Source: an uncultured Bacteroidota bacterium (lineage in GTDB: Bacteria > Bacteroidota > Bacteroidia > Bacteroidales > P3). Taken from it: DNA of 64,000 nucleotides. The stretch spans positions 62,001 through 126,000 of the forward strand of contig CADAQX010000003.1 of assembly GCA_902790215.1 (NCBI GenBank), given 5' to 3'. Shown piece after piece: positions 43,915 through 50,883 of this stretch. Each line of letters starts with the position of its first letter. The first letter of the stretch is position 1. The notes under the pieces were generated by a model. That model was not told the origin of the DNA. It did not search any database and saw only the letters and a program-made list of their open reading frames with translations. The position numbers and the translations under genes were made by a program.

Positions 43915-44712
43915 ATGAAAGACTTTGTTGCTGAGAATGAAAGAATTCTCGAAAAATGGAGGAAACACAATGAAGAGTGGCATGAGACAAATTTTGCTGA
44001 TGATGGGATAATGTATCGTGGAGTAATCAAGACGATAGAGAATGGCACAGAACGCTATTCTGATGGAAAACAAGAAAACGAAATGTGGAATAAAGCTCCA
44101 TTGCGAGTTCTATTTCTAACAAAGGATCAAAATGCAGGTGGATATGACGCTTGGGATGTTAGGGGAGAAACAGGCAATCTATCCTATGCATTCTTTCGAA
44201 ATCTAATGTATCAGTTATATGGATTAGTCAACACAAAGCCAGGATACAAAGCTGATTATATATTTACAAATGAACAGGCGATTGAACTATACAATACGTT
44301 TCCTATTGCGAGAATTAATGCGAAGAAAGAAGCTGGCGGCAATTCTGTCTCAAACAACACATTAAGGTATTATATAGAAAGAGACAAAAAGTTACTTAAA
44401 GAACAGATACTAAATTTAGATGCAGATATAATTGTTTGTTGTGGCTATTCGAATTGCATAGAAGAAAGTGGTAACTTATTGCTGAATTTCTTAAAGAGTG
44501 AGTGTTACAAAGGTTTAGATAATAGGGATGATAGTGGATGGGTTGATGATGATGGTTGGGTATATTATGATACGAAAGAAAACAAGATAGCCATCAATAA
44601 TTGGCATTTTAGTGCAAGAAAGAGTTCCGAAGAATGGTATAATAGTGTGACTAATGCATATCAAATCTTTCTTAACACTCATCCTAACTTCACAAAAACT
44701 CATAGGAATTGA
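43915..44712 (+). CDS. UDG-superfamily-like protein (B)
   Basis: 265 residues, A/T-rich. Segments RVLFLTKDQNAGGYDAWD (about 61-78), FPIARINAKKEAGGNS (about 130-145) and LKEQILNLDADIIVCCG (about 160-176) resemble a group of proteins classed in the uracil-DNA glycosylase superfamily, in which an INLKKxxGG motif and a DIIVCGG strand are typical. The late motif is NWHFSARKS instead of HPS. Distant paralog of the 42362 product. First gene of an operon with a PLD nuclease and two Nmad proteins. It would act on a modified or damaged base, but this is inference. Confidence 0.55.
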   Translation: MKDFVAENERILEKWRKHNEEWHETNFADDGIMYRGVIKTIENGTERYSDGKQENEMWNKAPLRVLFLTKDQNAGGYDAWDVRGETGNLSYAFFRNLMYQLYGLVNTKPGYKADYIFTNEQAIELYNTFPIARINAKKEAGGNSVSNNTLRYYIERDKKLLKEQILNLDADIIVCCGYSNCIEESGNLLLNFLKSECYKGLDNRDDSGWVDDDGWVYYDTKENKIAINNWHFSARKSSEEWYNSVTNAYQIFLNTHPNFTKTHRN

Positions 44713-45221
44713 TACACTTCATCGCAGACAAGGAGCATTACACACAGGTGTTGGCACTTTGTGAGAAGGTCAAGCACGATTTGTGGATTGGTACTGCCGA
44801 CCTGAAGGATTTGTATGTGGAGGGAGGTCGGGATGTGGTTCCGTTTCTGTCGGTGCTCGACAAGCTGCTTAAACAGGGTGTCGATGTGCGGCTGCTTCAT
44901 GCCAAAGAACCAGGAGAGAATTTCCGCGAGGATTTCGACAAGTATCCTGGGTTGTGGGGCAGTTTGGAGCGGAGACTCTGCCCAAGGGTGCATTTCAAGA
45001 TTATGATTTTCGACTGCTCGGTGGCCTATATCGGCTCCGCCAACCTCACCGGTGCCGGAATGGGTATGAAAGGCGACAACAACCGCAACTTCGAGGCCGG
45101 CATCCTCACCGACGAGCCATCGCTGGTGGATGCTGCCGCCGACCATCTCGACAGCGTCTGGCAAGGACTCCGCTGCAAGACCTGCAAGCGCAAGGATTTC
45201 TGCGGGGACAGGATTGGATAA
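44709..45221 (+). CDS. PLD-like nuclease (single HKD motif)
   Basis: 170 residues. The start is a TTG at 44709, overlapping the previous stop by 4 bp (ttga), which fits translational coupling. The motif VHFKIMIFDCSVAYIGSANLTGAG (about 97-120; shown in parts: HFK then D, then GSANLT) is a complete HxKx4D...GSxN phospholipase D signature. With only one copy, the enzyme would act as a dimer like the nucleases Nuc and BfiI. A short cysteine cluster CKTCKRKDFC closes the protein. It is clearly richer in GC than the genes on both sides, so the operon is a mosaic. Confidence 0.75.
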   Translation: MIHFIADKEHYTQVLALCEKVKHDLWIGTADLKDLYVEGGRDVVPFLSVLDKLLKQGVDVRLLHAKEPGENFREDFDKYPGLWGSLERRLCPRVHFKIMIFDCSVAYIGSANLTGAGMGMKGDNNRNFEAGILTDEPSLVDAAADHLDSVWQGLRCKTCKRKDFCGDRIG

Positions 45222-45246
45222 AAACATTTTACAAAACAGATGAGAC

Positions 45247-45840
45247 ATGAAAGGAGAAAGATTTCTTTATTGTTATAAGATGACTCATGATACTGGATTT
45301 GCACCAAATCCATATCATGGTGTATTGACTTTGGCTACATGCAAACCCACAATTCGAAGGTGTGCAGAAATAGGTTATTGGATTTCTGGATGGACTTCTA
45401 ATAAGGTTCAAGGGAAAAAACAGAAGTACACTTTTAGTGATGATAGTCAAAAACTAATCTATCTGGCTAAAGTAAGTGATAAAATGCTCATTAAGGATTA
45501 TTGGGAAAAATATCCAGAGAAGCGACCCTCGCCCAATGATTGGGTTAACGATTTTGGTGACAACATTTATGAACCCCTAAGCGGTGATGATTTCCATCAG
45601 CACAATAATGGCGGAGGACACAATTCCACTAATATAAAACGGGACTTAAGTGGAAAGTATGTTTTGATTTGCAATGAGTTCTACTACTTTGGTGTGGAGA
45701 ATGCAATACCTATCAATGTAGAGAAAGGATTTGTCGTGCATCGATTAAATAAACTCTCATTAGAAAACAATAGTGCAAAGAAGATTATTGATCAAGTCAT
45801 TAACAACTATAAACCCGGAATAGTTTACCCTTTATCATGA
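45247..45840 (+). CDS. Nmad2-like protein (nucleotide modification associated)
   Basis: 197 residues. The opening FLYCYKMTHDTGFAPNPYHG then LTLATCKPTIRRCAEIG and WISGW matches what I know of the Nmad2 domain, named by Aravind's group for its gene neighbourhoods with DNA base hypermodification enzymes. The biochemical role is unknown; a nucleotide- or base-binding fold is proposed. Later blocks include GDDFHQHNNGGGHNS, a His/Asn/Gly-rich loop that might be an active site. It is 25 bp after the PLD gene and overlaps the Nmad3 gene by 4 bp, so the two are made together. Confidence 0.65.
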   Translation: MKGERFLYCYKMTHDTGFAPNPYHGVLTLATCKPTIRRCAEIGYWISGWTSNKVQGKKQKYTFSDDSQKLIYLAKVSDKMLIKDYWEKYPEKRPSPNDWVNDFGDNIYEPLSGDDFHQHNNGGGHNSTNIKRDLSGKYVLICNEFYYFGVENAIPINVEKGFVVHRLNKLSLENNSAKKIIDQVINNYKPGIVYPLS

Positions 45841-46634
45841 AAATCATATTAAGCAGAAAAGGCTTTGATTCTTCGAATGGAAAGCAGCCTAACCCAATTA
45901 TGCCAGATGGGACACTTTTGTCTTTGCCAATTCCAGACAAAGATGGTAACAATACATTTGATTCTTTATTATGGGATGGCGTGAGTTATTATGACATTAT
46001 CAGTTCATTGAAACCCAAAACAAAACTACAGCCAAAAGATTATTGCCACTTAGATCCCGATTTAAGAAAAGAATTAAAGGACAGACTTCCGGGTTGGATG
46101 CCAGCCTTTGGACAAGCCGGTAGTGCATTAACTCATTTGCGAAATCATGGAGTCACTGAAGGAGATTTGTTTCTGTTTTATGGCTGGTTTAAAGAAACGG
46201 AAGTAATTAATGGAAAGTTAGCATACAAGAAGGGAGCAAGAGACTTACATGTGATTTATGCCTATATGCAAATTGGGGAAATTGTCGAGCAAATGGACAA
46301 AGCCCCGGAGTGGTTGAAAGATCATCCCCATATTGGTGACCAAAAAGTAAGGAATGATAAAAAAAATGCAATATTCTTGCCGACTGAATGGTTGTCTTTT
46401 ATGGATAACATTAAAGGATGCGATGTACTTACCTATCGAAAGGATAGAATGTTGACCAAAGAAGGAATGACGAGGCGCTGTTGGGACTTGCCTGCTTTCT
46501 TTAGGGATGTGGACATCAGCAACAATCCCAATTCCTGGAAGGATGATTATTTCCTTTCTGCTGCCATAGGGCAAGAGTTCGTTATTGATGCCACTCAAGA
46601 AATAATGAACTGGGTAAGAAAAATCATTTTGTGA
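45837..46634 (+). CDS. Nmad3-like protein (nucleotide modification associated)
   Basis: 265 residues. The N-terminus MKIILSRKGFDSSNGKQPNP, then PDGTLLSLPIP, is the hallmark start of the Nmad3 domain; later LPGWMPAFGQAGSALTHLRN and GDLFLFYGWF also fit. Function unknown; like Nmad2 it travels with base-modification genes and mobile elements. Overlap of 4 bp with Nmad2. Its last gene position is followed by the hairpin at 46656, which can stop the operon. A/T-rich codon use, as for the Nmad2 gene. Confidence 0.65.
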   Translation: MKIILSRKGFDSSNGKQPNPIMPDGTLLSLPIPDKDGNNTFDSLLWDGVSYYDIISSLKPKTKLQPKDYCHLDPDLRKELKDRLPGWMPAFGQAGSALTHLRNHGVTEGDLFLFYGWFKETEVINGKLAYKKGARDLHVIYAYMQIGEIVEQMDKAPEWLKDHPHIGDQKVRNDKKNAIFLPTEWLSFMDNIKGCDVLTYRKDRMLTKEGMTRRCWDLPAFFRDVDISNNPNSWKDDYFLSAAIGQEFVIDATQEIMNWVRKIIL

Positions 46635-46655
46635 TTTTATCTTTTTTGTAAAAAA

Positions 46656-46699
46656 AAAGCAGGAGTGTCATGATATGGCACTCCTGTTTTGTATTTTTG
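46656..46699 (+). promoter_or_regulatory. Hairpin-promoter module, copy 2
   Basis: Inverted repeat with arms 46656-46671 and 46675-46690 around the loop GAT: 16 pairs with wobbles, core GGAGTGTCAT / ATGGCACTCC. Then the -7 box TATTTTTG at 46692-46699 and GCAGTCAGAAAAA. It can end the Nmad operon and start transcription of 46732. Confidence 0.6.
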
Positions 46700-46731
46700 C
46701 AGTCAGAAAAAGACAAGTAATAATATGACTT

Positions 46732-47316
46732 ATGGAGAAGTTCTTTAAACCTTATGACTGTGATTTGAGGGAGTATGAGGCTCGTTTGGCTTCCTCACGC
46801 GAGATTTGGGACGATTTTTCCCACGAATGGTCCTATAGCCCTTTTGATGAAAAAATAGTTATTCTCGGAGGGTTCGCCTTGAAGGGAGGCAACTTTAAAC
46901 GGGCTATTGAACGCTATGCGGAAGAGCGCGCCGAGACCTACCGCAGCCGTATTCATTGGGTAATCTTTGCCTATATCTGGCGTATGATGATGGGTAAGGA
47001 GTCACAGTTTGAAAATAAGCCGACTGCCGACAGAATCAAACGGCTGGAGATGGACGAGCTGCTGCGCCTGTTGTCGGAGGAACTGAAGATGTGTGTAAAG
47101 AGAACCACAGAGTTTGTATACGAGAACCGATACAAACCCAACAGCACACCAGGTTTCAAGACATACGAGAGTTGGATTGTGTCGGACGAATACAAATACA
47201 ACGACACCATCCTCGACACCATCGAGCGCGAACACTGGCGGGCGTTTCCCGACGAGAGCTTCTCATCCTATCTGAACAAGTCCAAAAGATGGGAACGAAA
47301 TTATTGTTTCTTTTAG
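46732..47316 (+). CDS. Unrecognised protein
   Basis: 194 residues. Basic and aromatic; segments FDEKIVILGGFALKGGNFKRA (about 38-58) and a long helical middle (RIKRLEMDELLRLLSEELKM). No signal peptide, no membrane helix, no motif that I recognise. GC content nearer to the core genome than that of the Nmad genes. Driven by hairpin-promoter copy 2 and followed after 10 bp by the zinc-ribbon gene, so they form a pair. Confidence 0.5.
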   Translation: MEKFFKPYDCDLREYEARLASSREIWDDFSHEWSYSPFDEKIVILGGFALKGGNFKRAIERYAEERAETYRSRIHWVIFAYIWRMMMGKESQFENKPTADRIKRLEMDELLRLLSEELKMCVKRTTEFVYENRYKPNSTPGFKTYESWIVSDEYKYNDTILDTIEREHWRAFPDESFSSYLNKSKRWERNYCFF

Positions 47317-47326
47317 TTGAATCACA

Positions 47327-47590
47327 ATGGGTTGCATGTATATAATAGAATGTCCTCAATGTCATAAACCGTTTGAGTGGAATGAGGGACCTGGCGCAGT
47401 CGCTGATGTGCTGCATTGCGACAAATGTGGCCGAGAGCTCTGGACAACGGAAAGACTACTGGAATTTGAGAATATCAAATGTCAATGCGGTGGAAGTTTT
47501 GACAAAGATGTGCCAATTATCTGTCCATTCTGTGGCAGAGAGGTTGAAAAACCAAGAGAATTCATAAAAGAGGCAATAATGTGGGATTGA
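47327..47590 (+). CDS. Small zinc-ribbon protein
   Basis: 87 residues with eight cysteines in three or four knuckles: CPQC (about 9-12), CDKC (about 31-34), CQC (about 52-54) and CPFC (about 68-71). The spacing suits two zinc ribbons. Such proteins bind nucleic acids or act as partners; no further domain. Second gene of the pair with 46732. Confidence 0.6.
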   Translation: MGCMYIIECPQCHKPFEWNEGPGAVADVLHCDKCGRELWTTERLLEFENIKCQCGGSFDKDVPIICPFCGREVEKPREFIKEAIMWD

Positions 47591-47945
47591 TTGCCTCTTG
47601 TAAAATGATGGGCACACCACTATGGGGCACACTTTTCTTTTATTTAGCAGTCGAAAGGACTAAGAACATTTTGTGTGCTCTGCAAGGACACAATAGGTGG
47701 ATTGATTGACATAACCAATTGTCGGTACCACATACCCCGAAGGAACACTATAGTTACCCTATATGCACCCAAAAGATGATGAGAATGGGAGCAAAAGGGG
47801 AGCAAAACCAATAGATATATTATGCGGTGATAGTCAATATAATTGAAGTAACCACACACCCCAGTAAATATAGATTATATGTATGTCATGAAATGGCATA
47901 AAGTTGCTGTATTTTTACATCTCGAAAAAAATAAATCTTTATGTT
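47591..47945. other. Gene-free region with decayed module
   Basis: 355 bp. At 47606-47660 a degenerate relative of the hairpin-promoter module is visible (gggcac... tatggggcac, then TTTATTTAGCAGTCGAAA), but no gene starts after it within 280 bp, so a gene may have been lost. The minus-strand frame at 47644-47859 does not look like a protein. Copy 3 of the module closes the region. Confidence 0.45.
47882..47917 (+). promoter_or_regulatory. Hairpin-promoter module, copy 3
   Basis: Arms TATGTCAT (47882-47889) and ATGGCATA (47893-47900), loop GAA, eight pairs with one wobble. -7-like box TATTTTTA at 47910-47917, then CATCTCGAAAAA. It lies 28 bp before the ATG at 47946. Confidence 0.55.
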
Positions 47946-47964
47946 ATGAAGCTATACATTGATT

Positions 47965-48315
47965 ATGAAGCCTGTGGCGAAAATGGAGAACCGTGGAGAA
48001 CCGTGGAGAACCGTGGAGATTACTCCCGAATACATTGATGCACTTATTGAGAAGGCCTCTGGAATTGAAAAGATTGATTATAGCACGCAGGTGATAGCCG
48101 ATATTACAGTCAACCGGCCGGACAAGAAGATCGGCAGCGTTCAGCAGATGATGGACGAGTATGGTGTATCGCGACAACAGGCGGAATTCGCATTGAACAT
48201 TCCTATGAAGTATGTTCCGCTTTTCTTCGACGAAGAAGAATACCCCCAACAGATAGAGCGTATGACTGTCATGAGACGTATACTTCAAGAGACACAAGAT
48301 ATTTTAAATAATTGA
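47965..48315 (+). CDS. Frame-switching small protein, paralog of 48320
   Basis: 117 residues from the ATG at 47965 (MKPVAKMENRGEPWRTVE), the only ATG start in frame with the body in this sequence. The better placed ATG at 47946 reads MKLYIDYEACGENGEPWRTV, which aligns with the paralog start MELYAKPIITTSEDG, but is out of frame by one 10-bp unit. The common body ITPEYIDALIEK aligns with ITPEYIDTRLAEL of the next gene. No known domain; helical and acidic. Expression may change with the repeat number at 47985. Confidence 0.55.
   Translation: MKPVAKMENRGEPWRTVEITPEYIDALIEKASGIEKIDYSTQVIADITVNRPDKKIGSVQQMMDEYGVSRQQAEFALNIPMKYVPLFFDEEEYPQQIERMTVMRRILQETQDILNN
47985..48014 (+). repeat. 10-bp tandem repeat, possible phase switch
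   Basis: Three exact copies of ggagaaccgt (47985-47994, 47995-48004, 48005-48014) followed by a partial copy. Ten is not a multiple of three. Two copies join the 47946 start to the body, three copies join the 47965 start, and four copies leave no ATG in frame. Confidence 0.8.
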
Positions 48316-48319
48316 AGAT

Positions 48320-48664
48320 ATGGAACTTTACGCAAAACCTATTATTACAACGTCGGAGGACGGCACCATCAATATAAAGGTACTGCCTATCACCCCAGAG
48401 TATATAGATACACGTCTGGCAGAATTGGCAATACCGGCAGAATTCAACTACGATGTAAGAGAGTATGAGGCGCTTATCCAATGTGCTTCATCGCACAAAG
48501 ATGCGGTAGTGAGGCTAAACTGGAGGTTCGGATTCGGGCCACAGGAGGCAGAATTTCTATTGGGGCTCACTATTGATGAGAAGAAGGTGTTTTTCATCCA
48601 GGAGAACTGTGAGGCTGAAATTGCCAAGTGGGAAGCGCTGAAAAGGGTACTTGCTGTGCAATAA
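48320..48664 (+). CDS. Small acidic protein, paralog of 47965
   Basis: 114 residues. MELYAKPIITTSEDGTINIK, then LPITPEYIDTRLAELAIPAE; middle and C-terminal parts (FGFGPQEAEFLLGLTIDEKKVFF) align with YGVSRQQAEFALNIPMKYVPLFF of the previous gene. Tandem duplicates 5 bp apart. No domain recognised. Such small helical proteins beside Fic and regulator genes could be antitoxin-like or structural; no evidence either way. Confidence 0.55.
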   Translation: MELYAKPIITTSEDGTINIKVLPITPEYIDTRLAELAIPAEFNYDVREYEALIQCASSHKDAVVRLNWRFGFGPQEAEFLLGLTIDEKKVFFIQENCEAEIAKWEALKRVLAVQ

Positions 48665-48691
48665 AATGGCACAAATGGCGTTATTTTATAC

Positions 48692-49687
48692 ATGGAAAAC
48701 ATCAACGACAAGATAATTATCTACCAAACTGCCGACGGGGTGACCAACCTGGAGGTGAAAATGGATTATGATACGGTCTGGCTGACACAGGCTCAGATGG
48801 TTGAGTTGTTTCAAACTACAAAACAGAATGTTAGCTTGCATGTAAATAATGTTTACAAGGAATGTGAGCTTGAGGAAAAATCAACTGTCAAGGAATACTT
48901 GACAGTTCAAAATGAAGGTAAACGTAGCGTTAGACGTATGGTCAAATACTATAACCTTGATGTCATCATCTCTGTAGGCTACCGTGTGAAAAGCCAAAGA
49001 GGCACACAGTTCCGCATCTGGGCTAACCGTGTGTTGAAGGATTATCTTGTCAAGGGCTATGCCGTGAACGAGCGGATACACAAAGAGCAGATTGGAGAGC
49101 TTCGGCAGCTGGTGGGAATGCTTGGGCGGACTATACAGAACCAGCCGTTGCTCTCGACCGACGAGACCAACGCGCTCTTCAACGTGGTGACCGACTACAC
49201 CTACGCACTCGACACTCTCGACAGCTACGACTACCAACGGCTCACCGTAAGCGACACCACCAGTGAGGCCGCTTTCCATGCTACCTACGACAACGCCATG
49301 CAAGCCATCCTCTCGCTTAAAGAACGGTTTGGCGAGAGTGCCCTGTTTGGCAACGAGAAGGATGACTCGTTCAAGAGCTCCATCGGGCAAATATACCAGA
49401 CATTCGACGGCGTGGAGCTGTATCCCAGCACCGAGGAGAAGGCCGCCATGTTGCTCTACCTTGTCACCAAGAACCACTCCTTCAGCGACGGGAACAAACG
49501 CATTGCCGCCACCCTGTTCCTGTGGTTTCTGAATAATAATCGTATCCTCTACCGCGAGGATGGGAGCAAACGCATTGCTGACAATACCCTTGTGGCTCTC
49601 ACGCTAATGATCGCCGAGAGCCGTCCCGAAGAGAAAGACGTGATGGTGAAAGTAGTAGTGAACCTTATTAACAAGAACAACCTATGA
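48692..49687 (+). CDS. RhuM-Fic fusion protein
   Basis: 331 residues. The N-terminal half (about 1-130) is RhuM-like: VWLTQAQMVELFQTTKQNVSLHVNNVYKE in parts, a phage-antirepressor type DNA-binding region, then DVIISVGYRVKSQRGTQFRIWA. The C-terminal half has a Fic/Doc domain with HSFSDGNKRIAATLFLWFL (shown in parts; about 276-294), where the general Fic motif is HxFx(D/E)GNxR. The Lys in GNKR is typical of Doc-like kinases or AMP transferases. It probably modifies a host target; RhuM-Fic proteins are known from mobile islands. Co-translated with the WYL gene (4-bp overlap). Confidence 0.8.
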   Translation: MENINDKIIIYQTADGVTNLEVKMDYDTVWLTQAQMVELFQTTKQNVSLHVNNVYKECELEEKSTVKEYLTVQNEGKRSVRRMVKYYNLDVIISVGYRVKSQRGTQFRIWANRVLKDYLVKGYAVNERIHKEQIGELRQLVGMLGRTIQNQPLLSTDETNALFNVVTDYTYALDTLDSYDYQRLTVSDTTSEAAFHATYDNAMQAILSLKERFGESALFGNEKDDSFKSSIGQIYQTFDGVELYPSTEEKAAMLLYLVTKNHSFSDGNKRIAATLFLWFLNNNRILYREDGSKRIADNTLVALTLMIAESRPEEKDVMVKVVVNLINKNNL

Positions 49688-50595
49688 CGCCTCTGAAGAA
49701 ATATATCTGGCTTGTTGATACCGTGATGAAGGCGGGCAATGTGGGGTTGACGCTCCAACAAATTGCCGATGCCTATTATTTCAATGACGATATTAATGGT
49801 GGTCGGCTTTATTCTGACCGCACCTTCCATCGTCACCGCGAGGAGATAAAGGATATTTTCGGAATAGAGATTGAATGTTACGTGTCGGGAGGCGTGTATC
49901 GTTATCGTATAGCCGACAGCGGCAAGAACGGCTATTTCCGTCAGTGGTTGCTAAACTCCATTGCTGTGAATCGGATTGTGATGGACAGCCAAGAGTTGGC
50001 ACAATATATCGCCATAGAAGAGAGTCACACCGACCCACTGCCTGCCATACTCCAGGCCATGAAAGAGTTGCGGATGATGAAGTTCGACTATGGCCCCTAT
50101 TGGCGCGACAATGTGACGCACTACACCGACTTCCGACCCCATGCGTTGAAGATGTTTGAACGTCGCTGGTACGTGGTCGGCAAGTACACTGAGGATATGG
50201 CGCATCATATCTTTGCGCTGGATAGGATTAGCAACATTGAAATCCAAGAGGAGACATACACCAGAGACCCCAATTTCGATGTGGAGGAGATGTTTAAGGA
50301 CAGCTATGGCATCATTCTTAGAGAAGAGGTGGAGGTGGAGAGTGTCTGGATTAAAGTGGATGCCTTTCAGGCCAACTATCTGCGGTCGCTCCCGTTGCAT
50401 CACTCCCAAATAGAACTGAGACGGAATGAGGAATACTCTGTCTTCTCGGTTCGTGTGCGTCCGACATTTGACTTCCGGCAGCAATTGCTGTCGTTGGGCA
50501 GCAGGGTGGAAGTGCTAAAGCCGGAATCCTTAAGAGCAGAAATGAAAGAGGAGATTGCAAGCATGTTGTCTAAATACACACATGACGACGAATAA
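49684..50595 (+). CDS. WYL-domain transcriptional regulator
   Basis: 303 residues. An N-terminal winged-helix-like part (about 1-70, IWLVDTVMKAGNVGLTLQQIADAYY), a middle WYL domain (about 135-210, with ALKMFERRWYVVGKYTEDM, close to the RWYLVA core) and a C-terminal extension (WCX-like, about 225-303). WYL proteins bind single-stranded nucleic acids or nucleotides and often regulate defence genes. It overlaps the RhuM-Fic stop by 4 bp and closes the island. It may control the island's promoters; not shown. Confidence 0.85.
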   Translation: MTPLKKYIWLVDTVMKAGNVGLTLQQIADAYYFNDDINGGRLYSDRTFHRHREEIKDIFGIEIECYVSGGVYRYRIADSGKNGYFRQWLLNSIAVNRIVMDSQELAQYIAIEESHTDPLPAILQAMKELRMMKFDYGPYWRDNVTHYTDFRPHALKMFERRWYVVGKYTEDMAHHIFALDRISNIEIQEETYTRDPNFDVEEMFKDSYGIILREEVEVESVWIKVDAFQANYLRSLPLHHSQIELRRNEEYSVFSVRVRPTFDFRQQLLSLGSRVEVLKPESLRAEMKEEIASMLSKYTHDDE

Positions 50596-50637
50596 TCACA
50601 CACACTTTACGTGGATTTGTCATATTCGTTTTGTGTC

Positions 50638-50785
50638 GCGTCCCTAACGGGACGCTGGCCTATTGATTGTCTTATCACGGCACTGCGAGGACTTCGTCCT
50701 CTTGTACCGTGTTATGCAAGGTCTCGTCCCTGTCGGGACGAATCGCCAGTTCTCTACTATTTCGCAGAACACCTCAAGCAATAGG
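50638..50785. repeat. Multi-hairpin element
   Basis: Three perfect hairpins in a row: GCGTCCC/GGGACGC (50638-50655), GAGGAC/GTCCTC (50687-50701) inside CACGG/CCGTG (50676-50711), and TCGTCCC/GGGACGA (50724-50741). An outer pair cctattg (50659) and caatagg (50779) can close two of them. It lies between the WYL gene and dus and resembles the gtccc-type repeats seen between genes in other Bacteroidetes genomes. Confidence 0.6.
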
Positions 50786-50883
50786 TGATTACCAACAGGT
50801 GGCATCCGCTTTTGGATAAGTAAAAAAAAATTCACTACTGTAAAAGCGAACATTCTTTACTTTTATGAACAGTAAGAATATAG

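Noticed and set aside
47644-47859. 71-residue minus-strand frame in the island spacer
   Set aside because: No promoter, low-complexity hydrophobic start and no similarity to neighbours; the region looks like decayed non-coding DNA.
47985-48014. Possible CRISPR-like array
   Set aside because: Only three direct 10-bp units without spacers; it is a simple tandem repeat in a coding region.
50638-50785. tRNA or riboswitch
   Set aside because: No cloverleaf with a TTC loop or acceptor stem; only simple hairpins.
41456-50883. Prophage or integrative element
   Set aside because: No integrase, terminase, capsid or relaxase gene; only MITE-like repeats. It is called an accessory island, not a prophage.
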